Below, piece after piece: positions 1 to 9,045 of a DNA stretch of 64,000 nt (the stretch's first letter is position 1; every line of letters starts with the position of its first letter). The notes beneath the pieces were generated by a model. That model searched no databases. It was given only the letters and a program-made list of their open reading frames with translations, and had not been told where the DNA came from. Source of the DNA: G965197405 sp965197405 (GTDB taxonomy: Bacteria; Chloroflexota; Dehalococcoidia; Lucifugimonadales; JAGWBF01). A program made the position numbers and the translations under genes. The DNA is taken from assembly GCA_965197405.1 (NCBI GenBank), contig OZ240206.1, positions 1,364,001-1,428,000 on the forward strand, read 5' to 3'.

Positions 1-20
1 AAAGCGAGGGGGACGATGAT

Positions 21-842
21 ATGAGGCTGCAAGACCGGGTGGCGCTGATTACCGGGGCAGGTCGTGGTATTGGCCGGGCCATCGCCCTGTCCTACGCTAA
101 AGAAGGCGCCCGGCTGGCGCTCTCGGCTCGGACCCTCCCCGAGCTGGAGGAGACGGCGCGGCAGGCCGAGGCCCTGGGGGCTGAGACCTGTATCATTCCC
201 ACCGACGTGACCGATCAAACACAGGTGGATGAAATGGTCAAGGAAACCCTGGACCGGTGCTCCACCATAGACATCATGGTGAACAACGCCGGAATTGGCG
301 GGCCGGTGGGGCCACTCCAGGACAACGACGTCAAAGAGTGGACGCGCACCATCGAGGTGAACGTCATAGGCGCTTACCTGTGCTGCCGGGCAGTGCTCCC
401 GGTGATGCTGTCCCGTAATCGCGGCAAAATAATCAATATGTCCGGCGTCGGGGGGCGCAACTGCTCGTCTTACGGAGTGTCGAAGACGGCCCTGGTCTAC
501 ATTACCGAGGTGCTCGCCGAGGAGCTGGAAGGCAAGAATATCCAGGTCAACGCCATGAGTCCCGGTTCGATTCACACCCGTATGTGGGAGGAGACGCGGG
601 ACGGGGCGGAGGCCGTGGGCGATGAGGAGCTATTCCAGTACGGCCAGCGAGTGACCAGTGGCGGAGGGGCCTCGATGGACCGGGCGGCGGACCTGGCGGT
701 GTTCCTGGCCAGCGATGACTCGGGAAACCTGAGCGGCCGCTTGGTCCAGGCGGTGACCGATGACTTCCCCAGTCTTCCGCCACGGGTGCCGGACATCATG
801 GCGTCGGACATTTACAAGCTGCGCCGGGTGGAGCTATCGTAG
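21..842 (+). CDS. SDR-family NAD(P)-dependent oxidoreductase
   Basis: A 273-residue short-chain dehydrogenase/reductase. Visible motifs are the Rossmann dinucleotide motif TGAGRGIG (residues 11-18), NNAG (88-91), the helix-4 Asn114, and the catalytic Ser141/Tyr151/Lys155 set in the order expected of classical SDRs, followed by the PG turn at 181-182. Length is normal for the family. The ATG is preceded by a purine-rich GAGGGGG Shine-Dalgarno about 6 bases upstream. It probably oxidises or reduces a hydroxyacyl/keto substrate in the cytoplasm. The enoyl-CoA hydratase 121 bp downstream suggests an acyl-CoA pathway, but the substrate cannot be read from the sequence. Confidence 0.93.
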   Translation: MRLQDRVALITGAGRGIGRAIALSYAKEGARLALSARTLPELEETARQAEALGAETCIIPTDVTDQTQVDEMVKETLDRCSTIDIMVNNAGIGGPVGPLQDNDVKEWTRTIEVNVIGAYLCCRAVLPVMLSRNRGKIINMSGVGGRNCSSYGVSKTALVYITEVLAEELEGKNIQVNAMSPGSIHTRMWEETRDGAEAVGDEELFQYGQRVTSGGGASMDRAADLAVFLASDDSGNLSGRLVQAVTDDFPSLPPRVPDIMASDIYKLRRVELS

Positions 843-963
843 GAACCCTCGGTTGGCTTCCCGGCCCATCCCCAGTCTTACGGCTACGCCCAGCCTCGGT
901 ATATGAGCCGGTACGTGAGAATGAAGCGGATGCCATACTGCCGGGCAGGAATGGGAGCGTGCA

Positions 964-1746
964 ATGGGCGACACTGTCCTTTATGAGCGAAAGAGCGCCG
1001 TAGGCCTCATAACCCTGAACAGGTCCCAGGCGCTCAACGCCATCAACGACGACTGGATTCAAGGCCTGCTAAAGCGGGCAGAGGAGGCCCGGTCCGATGC
1101 CGGCACAAGGGTTGTCGTGGTCAGGGGCGCGGGGCGCGCCTTCTGCGCCGGCGGCGACCTGAAGGAAGGCCCCAAGCAGTACGGGAGCCTCATGGAGTAC
1201 CGGGAGAAGCACATGAACCCGGAGCAGGACATCGCCCGGGGATTCCGCAAGATGGGCAAGCCGGTAATCGGCCAGATTCACGGCTATGCCGTGGGCGGCG
1301 GGTGCGAGCTGGCGATGCTGTGCGACGTGCGCATCGCGGCGGAGGGGACCCGCTTCGGCTTTACCGAGGCGAAGGTGGGCGCCACCGTAACCCTCGGAGG
1401 CATCTACAACCTGCCCAGGATAGTGGGGCTGGGCCGGGCCTTTGAGCTTATTTACTCCACCGACCTGATTGACGCCCAGGAGGCATGGCGCATCGGGCTG
1501 GTCAATAAAGTCGTACCCCTCGAGGACCTGGAGGATACGGCAATGGCCCTGGCCGAGCGCGTCGCCGGCCACTTTCCCCTGGAGCTTTCCCTCATGCGAA
1601 GCTCCATGTACAGGTCTATGGACTCGGACTTCGAGACCGTCGTGGAGGATGAGGCGGAGGCGGGAATCATCTCCTACGCGGCCGGGTCCAGGGCCATCGG
1701 GATGCAGCAGGCCATGGAGGAAATCCGGCAGCGCAAAGGCGCCTGA
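964..1746 (+). CDS. Enoyl-CoA hydratase/isomerase family protein
   Basis: A 260-residue crotonase-fold protein. The oxyanion-hole segment CAGGDLKE (61-68) and the GYAVGGGCEL segment (108-117) are intact. Both glutamates that catalyse hydration in rat mitochondrial enoyl-CoA hydratase have counterparts here, Glu115 in GGGCEL and Glu135 in FGFTEAKVG, so a true hydratase is more likely than an isomerase with only one acid. Start codon ATG with GGGAG about 7 bases upstream. It lies 121 bp after the SDR gene on the same strand, consistent with a small beta-oxidation-like unit. The exact acyl-CoA substrate is unknown. Confidence 0.92.
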   Translation: MGDTVLYERKSAVGLITLNRSQALNAINDDWIQGLLKRAEEARSDAGTRVVVVRGAGRAFCAGGDLKEGPKQYGSLMEYREKHMNPEQDIARGFRKMGKPVIGQIHGYAVGGGCELAMLCDVRIAAEGTRFGFTEAKVGATVTLGGIYNLPRIVGLGRAFELIYSTDLIDAQEAWRIGLVNKVVPLEDLEDTAMALAERVAGHFPLELSLMRSSMYRSMDSDFETVVEDEAEAGIISYAAGSRAIGMQQAMEEIRQRKGA

Positions 1747-2228
1747 GCCGCAGCAGAAATCACCTCACACCTGGCATAGGGCCTTTCAATTATGGGAAGA
1801 ACCCGGCCTCTACTGTCATTACCCTGAAAATACCCTTCGTCATACCCGTGAAAACGGGTATCCACGTCCCCGGCATCCCTGCACTCCTGCTTCCGCAGAG
1901 CCTGCCCCCGGCTTGAACAGGGGGTGACAATCGAAAGACCCTGACTCCTGACACCACATTGCTGACATAGGCCATCCCCTGATGGTCTCATATAAAGAAC
2001 GTATGGTCGGCTAGTTTCGGAGCAATGCAGTCCAGGGTTATTCAAAAGTCGCCTACTGTCCCCGTCCCGGTCTTCTACCACGATGGCGCGGTAATATCCC
2101 TACCCGATTGATTGGGGAAGGTCAGAGGGGGCGATAATTAAACGGCCTTGACCGGAGGAACGGAAGACACAGCACGTCCTGAAACGCTCAGGACGCGGGA
2201 CAGAACACCGGAGACGGAGGGAGAAGAG
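1747..2228 (+). repeat. Gene-free leader with repeat shared by the lipoprotein locus
   Basis: No convincing gene. The stretch from about 1750 to 1990 matches the spacers at about 2840-3060 and 3850-4070 (shared phrases such as GCCTTTC, a GCCTGCCCC..GGCTTGAACAGGGGGTG hairpin-like block, CCTGATGGT and TATAAAGAAC). The part from 1989 to 2150 also matches 7123-7290 downstream of the protease gene, including GTCGCCT.C.GTCCCCGTCC. It therefore looks like a duplicated upstream/regulatory spacer of this locus. TATAAAG is conserved in each copy but no properly spaced -35 is visible. Confidence 0.6.
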
Positions 2229-2687
2229 ATGAGCTTATGGCGATGGGTGTCTTGGCAGAGGCTCTTCTGGGTTGGGGCAACCATGTCCTTACTGCTGGTG
2301 TTGGCGGCGTGCGAGAACGGCACAACAGACACTACCAAAGAGGACCCAAATGAAAGGAGGCAGACAGTGGTTACACCTGAGGCTACACCTGATCACGCCA
2401 CCAGGTGGCGTAACGTGGGACCTGCCGCGAGGGAGGAGATAAAGCGTGCCGATGCCGTGGTGGACAAGTATGAGGACGTGTTCTGGCGACAACCCAACGT
2501 TCACGGATTCGGAGCAAGTTTCGTTAAGGGCGAGGACGGCATATACACGGGAGAGGTGCATATAGTAATCGAGGTAACTGAGAAGGTGCCCGATGAAGAC
2601 CTGACCTCGGAGGACCGGATACCACCGGTACTGGAAGGCATCCCGGTACAGATAATAGAATCACCAGCCCAAGAGTTCGGGCAGTAA
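2229..2687 (+). CDS. Small lipoprotein, copy 1
   Basis: 152 residues. I start it at ATG 2229, preceded by GGAGGGAGAAGAG, rather than at an in-frame TTG 27 codons upstream. The N-terminus has basic residues (Arg5, Arg11), a hydrophobic core and a lipobox LAAC with Cys28, so export and lipidation are expected. The mature part is acidic, with a conserved block around KYEDVFWRQPNVHGFGA, a strand-rich core and a charged end (IPPVLEGIPVQIIE). I recognise no named family. The recurring pairing with the downstream trypsin-like protease gene suggests a partner, inhibitor or substrate, but that is inference only. Confidence 0.8.
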   Translation: MSLWRWVSWQRLFWVGATMSLLLVLAACENGTTDTTKEDPNERRQTVVTPEATPDHATRWRNVGPAAREEIKRADAVVDKYEDVFWRQPNVHGFGASFVKGEDGIYTGEVHIVIEVTEKVPDEDLTSEDRIPPVLEGIPVQIIESPAQEFGQ

Positions 2688-2740
2688 GAGCAGAATCAAA
2701 CAATTCTAGCTTCAGCTAGTTGTAAGGAGGACACATACCT

Positions 2741-2821
2741 ATGGTTGACAAGGGCGAACATCACCGCCCCCTCATGCCTGGGATAAGAATCTGGACAAAG
2801 AACCCATGTGCTGCGTCCTGA
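2741..2821 (+). pseudogene. Stump of the protease/collagen gene, copy 1
   Basis: A 26-codon frame (ATG to TGA) behind a perfect AGGAGG ribosome site. Its first 20 residues nearly equal those of the full protease gene at 4761 (both contain [13 protein letters not shown] and IWTK segments) before the copies diverge and a stop follows. It is a truncated duplicate of the 5' end. Whether the short peptide is translated, for example as translational coupling, cannot be told. Confidence 0.75.
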
Positions 2822-3229
2822 CCCCACTCCCCCGCCTCGCTTAAGCCTCCGCAGAACCACCTCACTTCGGCCACAAGGCCTTTCCATTCTCATGTCACCT
2901 ACACCCCTTCTCGCCATTTCGCGTCGGACCTCCCGAAGCATCTCAGACTCTTCGCCGGCGCTCAGAGCCTGCCCCTGGCTTGAACAGGGGGTGCCAATGG
3001 AAAGGCCCTGACATCCCACCGTTGACAGTGCACACGCCCTGATGGTTTTATATAAAGAACCTAAGTTCTGATATTCTCAATTGGGAAAGAGTCCACACAT
3101 CCCATTGGTCCGGAGAGTCAGAGAGGGAGGTGACAACCAAACAGCCTTGGCCGTAGGATACAGGACACAGCAAGTCCTGAAACGCTCAGGACACGGGGCG
3201 GAACACCGGAGATGAAGGAGGGAGAAGAG

Positions 3230-3694
3230 ATGAGTCCATTGCGATGGGTGTCTTGGCAGCGGCTCTTCTGGGTTGGGGCAACCATGTCCCTATTGCTGGT
3301 GTTGGCGGCGTGCGAGAACGGCACAACAGACACTACCAAAGAGGACTCAAATGAAAGGAGTCAAACGATGGTTACACATGAGGCTACACCCGATCGCGCC
3401 ACTAGGTACCGTAACGTGAAACCCCGCACTGAGTATGAGGAGGTGACAGAGCGGGCCAACGCCGTGTTGGACAAGTACGAGGAAGTGTTCTGGAGGCAAC
3501 CCAACGTCCACGAATTCGGGGTATCGCTCATTGAGGGCGAGGACGGTATATACACGGGAGAGATGGGCATCGTAGTCTACGTGGCCGAGAGGGTGCCGGA
3601 TGAAGACCTGCCGCCGGAAGACCGGATACCGCGGGTGTTGGAAGGCATCCTGGTACAGATAATAGAAAAACCAGCCGGGGAAATACTGCGGTAA
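3230..3694 (+). CDS. Small lipoprotein, copy 2
   Basis: 154 residues from ATG 3230 (GGAGGGAGAAGAG upstream; an in-frame ATG 18 bp earlier overlaps that site and is less likely). Signal peptide and lipobox LAAC (Cys28) match copy 1. The mature domain keeps the KYEEVFWRQPNVHEFGV block and the EDRIPRVLEGILVQIIE ending but differs from copy 1 at many positions, including an alternative T-E-Y-E-E-V segment before it. Both copies keep intact frames despite this divergence, which argues that the protein is under selection. Confidence 0.8.
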   Translation: MSPLRWVSWQRLFWVGATMSLLLVLAACENGTTDTTKEDSNERSQTMVTHEATPDRATRYRNVKPRTEYEEVTERANAVLDKYEEVFWRQPNVHEFGVSLIEGEDGIYTGEMGIVVYVAERVPDEDLPPEDRIPRVLEGILVQIIEKPAGEILR

Positions 3695-3747
3695 GAGCGC
3701 AATCAAAGGACTCTAGCTTTAGCTAGTTGTAAGGAGGACACATACCT

Positions 3748-3828
3748 ATGGTTGACAAGGGCGAACATCACCGCCCCCTCATGCCTGGGATAAGAATCTG
3801 GACAAAGAACCCATGTGCTGCGTCCTGA
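3748..3828 (+). pseudogene. Stump of the protease/collagen gene, copy 2
   Basis: Same 26-codon frame as the stump at 2741, with the same AGGAGG site and the same TGA after Ala-Ala-Ser. The stumps of units 1 and 2 are practically identical to each other, so unit 2 was copied from unit 1 (or the reverse) after the protease gene had been truncated. Confidence 0.75.
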
Positions 3829-4236
3829 CCCCACTCCCCCGCCTCGCTTAAGCCTTCGCAGAATCACCTCACTTCGGCCACAAGGCCTTTCCATTCTCAT
3901 GCCACCTACACCCCTTCTCGCAATTTCGCGTCGGACCTATCGAACCATCTCAGACTCTTCGCCGGCGCTCAGGGCCTGCCCCTGGCTTGAACAGGGGGCG
4001 CCAATGGAAAGGCCCTGACATCCCACCGTTGACAGTGCACACGCCCTGATGGTTTCATATAAAGAACTTAAGTTCTGATATTCCCAGTTGGGAAAGAGTC
4101 CACACATTCCATTGGTCCGGAGAGTCAGAGAGGGAGGTGACAACCAAACAGCCCTGGCCGTAGGATAGAGGACACTGGAAGTCCTGAAACGCTCAGGACA
4201 CGGGACAGAACACCGGAGATGAAGGAGGGAGAAGAG

Positions 4237-4707
4237 ATGAGCTTATGGCGATGGGTGTCTTGGCAGAGGCTCTTCTGGGTTGGGGCAACCATGTCCCTAC
4301 TGCTGGTGTTGGCGGCGTGCGAGAACGGCACAACAGACACTACCAAAGAGGACCTCAATTTCCCAAGTGTTATAAGGAGGCAGACAGTGGGTACACCCGA
4401 GGCTATACCTGATAGGGCCACCAGGTTCCGTAACGTGAGGCGCGGTACGTACGGCGAAGTGTCCGAGCGGGCCATCGCCGTGCAGGACAAGTACGAGGAC
4501 TTGTTCTGGCGTCAACCCAACGTCCACGGATTCGGGGTGGGGTTGATTATGGGTGAGGACGGCATATACACGGGAGAGGTGGGCATCATCGTAGATGTAA
4601 CCGAGAAGGTGCCGGATGAGTGCCTGCCACTGGAAGACCGGATACCACCGGTACTGGAAGGCGTACCTGTGCAGATAGTAGAAGGACCAGTCTTGGAAAT
4701 TGGGTAG
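4237..4707 (+). CDS. Small lipoprotein, copy 3
   Basis: 156 residues from ATG 4237, with the same ribosome site, signal peptide and lipobox LAAC (Cys28). Compared with copies 1 and 2 it carries a short insertion (residues about 40-46, LNFPSVI) just after the lipid anchor and keeps the KYEDLFWRQPNVHGFGV core. It lies 53 bp upstream of the complete protease/collagen gene, so the two are probably co-transcribed. This is the only copy with an intact downstream partner. Function unknown. Confidence 0.8.
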   Translation: MSLWRWVSWQRLFWVGATMSLLLVLAACENGTTDTTKEDLNFPSVIRRQTVGTPEAIPDRATRFRNVRRGTYGEVSERAIAVQDKYEDLFWRQPNVHGFGVGLIMGEDGIYTGEVGIIVDVTEKVPDECLPLEDRIPPVLEGVPVQIVEGPVLEIG

Positions 4708-4760
4708 TACGGGCGCGATCAAAGGACTTTAGCTTTAGCTAGAAAGGAGGACACGTATCC

Positions 4761-7094
4761 ATGGGTGACAAAGGTGCATATCACCGCCCCCTCATGCCTG
4801 GGATAAAAATCTGGACAAAAACCCCACGCACAAATGGCACAGATGGCACAGATGATGTTCGGGATGGGACCCTGACCGGGCTGGCCACCCGCAATTCCGA
4901 CGGCAAGGATGTCTTAGTGACCAACCTGCATGTCATGGCCGGTTTCTCGGGAGCGCTCGCTCCCACTGGCAACGAAGAGATGTACCAGGGAGACACCAGC
5001 AACCCTTTTTATAAGGTCGGCCAAATGGCTGCTCGTGTTGACCAAATGCCTGCTTGGGTCCCGATAGAAACTGAAAGAGCCGAGAGAGCCGTAGGAGCCG
5101 GACATCACAACGTCGCAGACGTCGCTATTGCCGAACTCGACGAGGGCGTTGATCCGAGAGATTTAACATACGTGCCCCATAGCTCCGGCCACAACATGGG
5201 CGTCATCGTAGCGGGAGTAAAAGAACCGGAGCCGGATGACCAACTGACAGTAATTGGAGCGGAAGGAGGAGTTAGAACCACCGCGGTCCTCGAGATTAAC
5301 AAGGTAAGGAAAACAAGCTACGGCGGTTCCTCGGTGGTATTGACTGGATTGACAAAGCTGGACCTCGGCAGCAGCCCGGGCATGCTAGGAGACTCAGGCG
5401 CTCCCTGCCTGTTCCAGGAAGACTCTACGACCTACAGGATGTCGTGCATCCAGGTTGCAACAGAGGTACTTGGCAACCGCAATATAGCCTGGGCGTTTCC
5501 TGCCTCGGTGGCGGAATCCAAGCTCGGCATAACTTTCGGCTATCAATATGGAAAACGAGGAGAGAGAAGGATGGGCATACCAGTAGTGACCAGCGAAGGC
5601 TTCGCAGGACAGAGGTGGATAATAGACGACTACTTCCAGGCGGGGGAGACCCTCCACTGCGGGGACGTGGTGGGCATTCAGCAAGCCGTTGCTAGCCGAG
5701 GCAGTCAGCCCAGGGTGTTCAAGGTACGAAGGATAGAGAGCGTTAGACCGGGGGAACCCACCACAATACTATCCAATGTGGATAAGCGACGCGTCATCGG
5801 CATAGTCCACACCCCTGCGGGCAAGCAGGTGGGAGACCTGGCGGCCGCAACGGGAACGACGGCAGCCGAAGACGGTTGCGTCAGCATAGTGACGAAGGGG
5901 ATAGCCAAGACCCTCTCCAGTGGGGCCATAGGGGTGGGCGACCCTGTAGTCCCCTCCGGAAATACGGGGGCCGGCCCCGCTTCCGGTAGTGGCAGCGTGG
6001 CAAGGGTGGCAGAGCTTGCAACCGGTACTGATTCTAACACCGTGGGCAGGTGCCTCACCCCAACTGACGAAGCCAACCAAGTCATTGACATTCTGGTGGA
6101 CCTGGCGGGGGGTAACACTCGAGGGGAGAAGGGAGACCCTGGAATCCAAGGAGAGCAGGGAATCCAGGGCATCTCCGGCCCCGAGGGACCTCAAGGGGAG
6201 CAGGGAATCCAAGGGGAGCAAGGCGACCAGGGTGAGAAGGGCGAGCAGGGGGAGCGCGGCGAGCAGGGAATCCAGGGGGAACAGGGCGAGAAGGGAGACC
6301 CGGGTGCGGACGCTGACATCACTCACACTCACGACTACGCCGATGATGGCCACACCCACAACTACGTTGACATAGAGAACCTTCCCAGTTTCCCTGGTGT
6401 TCCGGTCAGCCCTGGACCCCAAGGCCCCCCTGGACCTCCCGGCCCCCAGGGTCTCCAAGGCGAAAAGGGAGACCAGGGCGAGCGCGGCGAGCGTGGGTCT
6501 ATGGGCATCCCTGGAGCCGTCGGACCCCAGGGGCGACCGGGACTCCAAGGAGACCAGGGAGACCAGGGGGAGCGTGGGCGACCGGGCATCCCCGGGGCCG
6601 TTGGACCCCAGGGGCGACCGGGACCCCAAGGAGACCAGGGCGAGCAGGGGGAGCAGGGCGACCGTGGGCCTATGGGCATCCCCGGGGCCGTCGGACCCCA
6701 GGGGCGACCGGGACCCCAAGGAGACCAGGGCGAGCAGGGGGAGCAGGGCGACCGCGGGCCTATGGGCATCCCCGGGGCCGTCGGACCTCAGGGGCGACCG
6801 GGACCCCAGGGAGAGGAAGGCGAGCAGGGCGACCGCGGGTCTATGGGCATCCCCGGAGCCACCGGACCCAGGGGGTCGAAAGGCGACAAAGGCTCGAAGG
6901 GAGACCGGGGCTCGACCGGCTCGACGGGGGCCCGAGGCTCCACTGGCTCGACGGGGCCTACCGGCCCGAAGGGTTCGAAGGGGGACAGAGGAGCCACAGG
7001 CCCTCAGGGGCCGCGAGGACCCCAGGGATCTCAGGGTCCCCAGGGGCCCCAGGGGCCGAGGGGTCCCGCTGGCGGCAGCCGCCTTCCCTGGTAG
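4761..7094 (+). CDS. Trypsin-like protease domain fused to collagen-like tail
   Basis: 777 residues, ATG after AAAGGAGG. N-terminal part (about 30-260) has a chymotrypsin-fold triad: His57 in [10 protein letters not shown], Asp120 in [11 protein letters not shown], Ser212 in MLGDSGAPC. Residues about 270-450 hold repeated [17 protein letters not shown] strands resembling phage capsid-decoration (DUF2190-like) folds, a low-confidence match. From about 454 to 515 and 552 to 770 the chain is Gly-X-Y collagen repeat, broken by a His-rich linker ([13 protein letters not shown]) at about 517-528. No signal peptide or lipobox is visible, so the export route is unclear. It follows lipoprotein copy 3 by 53 bp. 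It may be a surface fibre with proteolytic activity; substrate unknown. Confidence 0.85.
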   Translation: MGDKGAYHRPLMPGIKIWTKTPRTNGTDGTDDVRDGTLTGLATRNSDGKDVLVTNLHVMAGFSGALAPTGNEEMYQGDTSNPFYKVGQMAARVDQMPAWVPIETERAERAVGAGHHNVADVAIAELDEGVDPRDLTYVPHSSGHNMGVIVAGVKEPEPDDQLTVIGAEGGVRTTAVLEINKVRKTSYGGSSVVLTGLTKLDLGSSPGMLGDSGAPCLFQEDSTTYRMSCIQVATEVLGNRNIAWAFPASVAESKLGITFGYQYGKRGERRMGIPVVTSEGFAGQRWIIDDYFQAGETLHCGDVVGIQQAVASRGSQPRVFKVRRIESVRPGEPTTILSNVDKRRVIGIVHTPAGKQVGDLAAATGTTAAEDGCVSIVTKGIAKTLSSGAIGVGDPVVPSGNTGAGPASGSGSVARVAELATGTDSNTVGRCLTPTDEANQVIDILVDLAGGNTRGEKGDPGIQGEQGIQGISGPEGPQGEQGIQGEQGDQGEKGEQGERGEQGIQGEQGEKGDPGADADITHTHDYADDGHTHNYVDIENLPSFPGVPVSPGPQGPPGPPGPQGLQGEKGDQGERGERGSMGIPGAVGPQGRPGLQGDQGDQGERGRPGIPGAVGPQGRPGPQGDQGEQGEQGDRGPMGIPGAVGPQGRPGPQGDQGEQGEQGDRGPMGIPGAVGPQGRPGPQGEEGEQGDRGSMGIPGATGPRGSKGDKGSKGDRGSTGSTGARGSTGSTGPTGPKGSKGDRGATGPQGPRGPQGSQGPQGPQGPRGPAGGSRLPW
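6503..6850 (+). repeat. Minisatellite inside the collagen-like region
   Basis: GGGCATCCC-containing units recur at 6503, 6584, 6674, 6764 and 6845, spaced 81, 90, 90 and 81 bp, that is 27 or 30 residues. Each unit encodes a [18 protein letters not shown] block followed by [13 protein letters not shown] variants. Unit lengths are multiples of nine bases, so copy-number change keeps the Gly-X-Y register. Expect length variation between strains and assembly collapse. Confidence 0.9.
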
Positions 7095-7122
7095 CCAGGA
7101 GAGGAGGGACGTCCTGCGCCTT

Positions 7123-7315
7123 GTGTAAAGAACATATGCTCTGATAGCTTCAGAGCAATCCAGCCCAGGGCCGTTGAAAAGTCGCCTGCCGTCCCCGTCC
7201 TGGCCTTCTAATTCGGGTGGGGGGAGTCCTCCCCACCCGAATGGTTGGAGGGGGGGCGGAGGGGGTGATGATTTGACGGCCCTGCAACACTACTGATTTA
7301 GAGGGGGAAACGGGT
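7123..7315. promoter_or_regulatory. Spacer with hairpin and leader-like repeat
   Basis: Matches the leader at 1989-2150 (TAAAGAACRTATG, GTCGCCT, GTCCCCGTCC, then a G-rich block and GACGGCC). It also holds a strong inverted repeat, ATTCGGGTGGGG / CCCCACCCGAAT (7211-7222 with 7231-7242), which could act as a terminator for the collagen gene, though no T-tract follows. A second plausible role is as leader of the radical SAM gene. Confidence 0.5.
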
Positions 7316-8230
7316 ATGGCCAGGGTGCATTATGAAGAGATACGCGCGGCCGGCGCGCTGAACCGCGTCCACGGCATGGGGTTCAAGTGGTCCCTCAACC
7401 CCTATCAGGGTTGCGCCCACGGCTGTCACTACTGCTTCGCGAGGCGTTACCACCACTACCTGGACCTCGACGCCGGCGAGGACTTCTCGGGGCTTATCTT
7501 CGTGAAGCTCAACGTCGCCGAGGCGCTGCGCGACCATCTTTCCCGCCCCTCCTGGAAGTACGAGAGGGTAGCCATAGGGACCGCCACGGACCCCTACCAG
7601 CCCATCGAGGGGAAGTACCGCCTGACCCGCAAGTGCCTGGAGGTCTTCCGCCTGAAGGGGAGTCCCATCAGCCTCGTCACCAAGGGGACGATGGTGGTCC
7701 GGGATATTGACGTGCTGGCCGAGCTGTCCCAGCGCGCCGGGTGCACGGTCTGCTTCAGCATACCAACCCTGGACCATGCCCTGAGCTCTCGCCTGGAGCC
7801 GGGCACCCCTCCGCCTCGGAAGCGCCTCCAGGCTATGGAGCGGCTGGTCCTGGCGGGGGTGCATGCCGGGGTGCTTCTGGCCCCTGTCGTGCCCGGCATC
7901 ACCGACAGCCTCGCCGGTATGACGGAGGTGGTGCGAGGGGCCGCCGAGCACGGGGCGCGCTTCCTTGCGGGGAACGTACTCTACCTCAAGGATGGCACCA
8001 AGCAGCACTTCCTGGGCTTTCTGGAGCGTGAGCACCCCCGGCTGTTGAAGACCTACGGGAGCCTCTATCCCGGGGCCTTCGCGCCAATGCGCTTGAAGGA
8101 GGGCGTCCAGGCGCAGATAGCCCACCTGAAAAGCATCTACGGGCTGGAGGAGAGGCACGAAGAGCCGGAAGCACCCGGGAGGCCCCGCCAGCTACAGCTT
8201 GCCCTGGGAGACCAGCCCTTCCCGTGCTAG
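7316..8230 (+). CDS. Radical SAM protein, Rv2578c-like
   Basis: 304 residues, ATG behind GAGGGGG. The SAM/4Fe-4S motif CAHGCHYC gives Cys33, Cys37 and Cys40 (CxxxCxxC), followed by the FARRYHHYLDL segment typical of the Rv2578c/spore-lyase-like radical SAM group. A conserved IGTATDPYQPIEGKYRLTR block lies at about residues 88-106. The radical SAM core should generate a 5'-deoxyadenosyl radical, but the family has no settled substrate; a DNA-damage role is sometimes suggested by its similarity to photoproduct lyases. It is convergent with the aldo/keto reductase and the stop codons share four bases (CTAG). Confidence 0.9.
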   Translation: MARVHYEEIRAAGALNRVHGMGFKWSLNPYQGCAHGCHYCFARRYHHYLDLDAGEDFSGLIFVKLNVAEALRDHLSRPSWKYERVAIGTATDPYQPIEGKYRLTRKCLEVFRLKGSPISLVTKGTMVVRDIDVLAELSQRAGCTVCFSIPTLDHALSSRLEPGTPPPRKRLQAMERLVLAGVHAGVLLAPVVPGITDSLAGMTEVVRGAAEHGARFLAGNVLYLKDGTKQHFLGFLEREHPRLLKTYGSLYPGAFAPMRLKEGVQAQIAHLKSIYGLEERHEEPEAPGRPRQLQLALGDQPFPC

Positions 8231-9045
8231 GAAAGGCAGCGCCCGGCCTCTTTCGAGATGTAGTCCCGCAGCTCCTCTGGCAGAGGCGGCAGCGACCCGA
8301 CGCGGGCGTTCTCGCCGACCCTCTCCGGCCTTGACGTGGCGGGGATGACCACGCTCACCCGCTCATCGGCGACAATCCAGGCCAGCAGCGCCTGCGCCCA
8401 GGTGCTTATGCCATAGTCGTGGAGGGGGGACAGGTCCGGCTGACGCTTCAAGCCCTGCACCAGCCTTCCCACCCCCAGGGGTTCCATCACGATGACGCCC
8501 ATTCCCAGTTCCGCCGCCAGGGGGAGGACAGCCTTCTCGGAGGACCTTTCCAGGACGTTGTAGGGAATCTGTATGGTATCCACCCGCCCGGTCTTCATTA
8601 TGCCCATGATTTCAGAAAAGCTGGAAGGAGAGTAGTGGGTTATGCCTATTTGCCCTATTTTACCCTCCGCCTTGAGGTCTTCCAGCGCCGGCAGGTGGAC
8701 GCTCCAGTCCACCAGGTTGTGAATCTGGAACACCTCGATGTAGTCCGTGCCCAGAAGCCGGAAGGAGCGGGCGATTTGCTCCCGGCCCTTGCCCTGCCCC
8801 CGGGTCCAGACCTTCGTGGCAAGCTGGAATCGCTGCCGCTTGCCTTCGGTGACTATGCCCAGGACCTTCTCGCTGTCCCCGTACATGGGGGACGTGTCTA
8901 TGAAGGAGATGTCGGATGCTATGCAGCTGTCTATGATTTGCTGCCTTACGCCCATGTCCTTTGGGGAGGGTACGTTGTGAAAGGTATAGGCGGTGCCCAT
9001 ACCCACTATGGCTACCTCCAGGTCGCCCAGCTTCCGAGTACGCAT
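8227..9045 (-). CDS. Aldo/keto reductase family oxidoreductase
   Basis: 272 residues, ATG after AGGAGAG. The AKR catalytic tetrad is complete: Asp50 (FIDTSPMYG), Tyr55, Lys78 (LATKVW) and His109 (VFQIHN). Length is slightly short for the (beta/alpha)8 family, mainly at the C-terminus, but the core is complete. It likely reduces an aldehyde or ketone with NADPH in the cytoplasm. The upstream neighbour is divergently placed and the downstream one convergent, so it is probably a single-gene unit. Substrate not deducible. Confidence 0.92.
   Translation of the reverse strand: MRTRKLGDLEVAIVGMGTAYTFHNVPSPKDMGVRQQIIDSCIASDISFIDTSPMYGDSEKVLGIVTEGKRQRFQLATKVWTRGQGKGREQIARSFRLLGTDYIEVFQIHNLVDWSVHLPALEDLKAEGKIGQIGITHYSPSSFSEIMGIMKTGRVDTIQIPYNVLERSSEKAVLPLAAELGMGVIVMEPLGVGRLVQGLKRQPDLSPLHDYGISTWAQALLAWIVADERVSVVIPATSRPERVGENARVGSLPPLPEELRDYISKEAGRCLS

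Larger units (their letters stand above)
2110..4860 (+). repeat. Tandem duplication of a ~1-kb lipoprotein/protease-start unit
   Basis: Two near-complete units (about 2110-3110 and 3111-4117) and a third that runs into the full protease gene. Each unit has a GGAGGGAGAAGAG ribosome site, a lipoprotein gene, the short block TAGCTAG..AGGAGGACAC, and the first codons of the protease/collagen gene. The lipoprotein start codons are 1001 and 1007 bp apart. In units 1 and 2 the protease reading frame ends after 26 codons and a repeat spacer follows. Copies have diverged by point changes and small indels, so the duplication is not brand new. Confidence 0.85.

Noticed and set aside
3022..3056. TTGACA and TATAAA before lipoprotein copies 2 and 3 as a promoter
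   Set aside because: The spacer is 23 bp in each copy, too long for a normal sigma-70 promoter, and copy 1 lacks TTGACA.
5769..6769. Long proline/serine/leucine-rich frames antisense to the collagen-like region
   Set aside because: They are the complement of Gly-X-Y repeats, low in complexity, with no starts or motifs.
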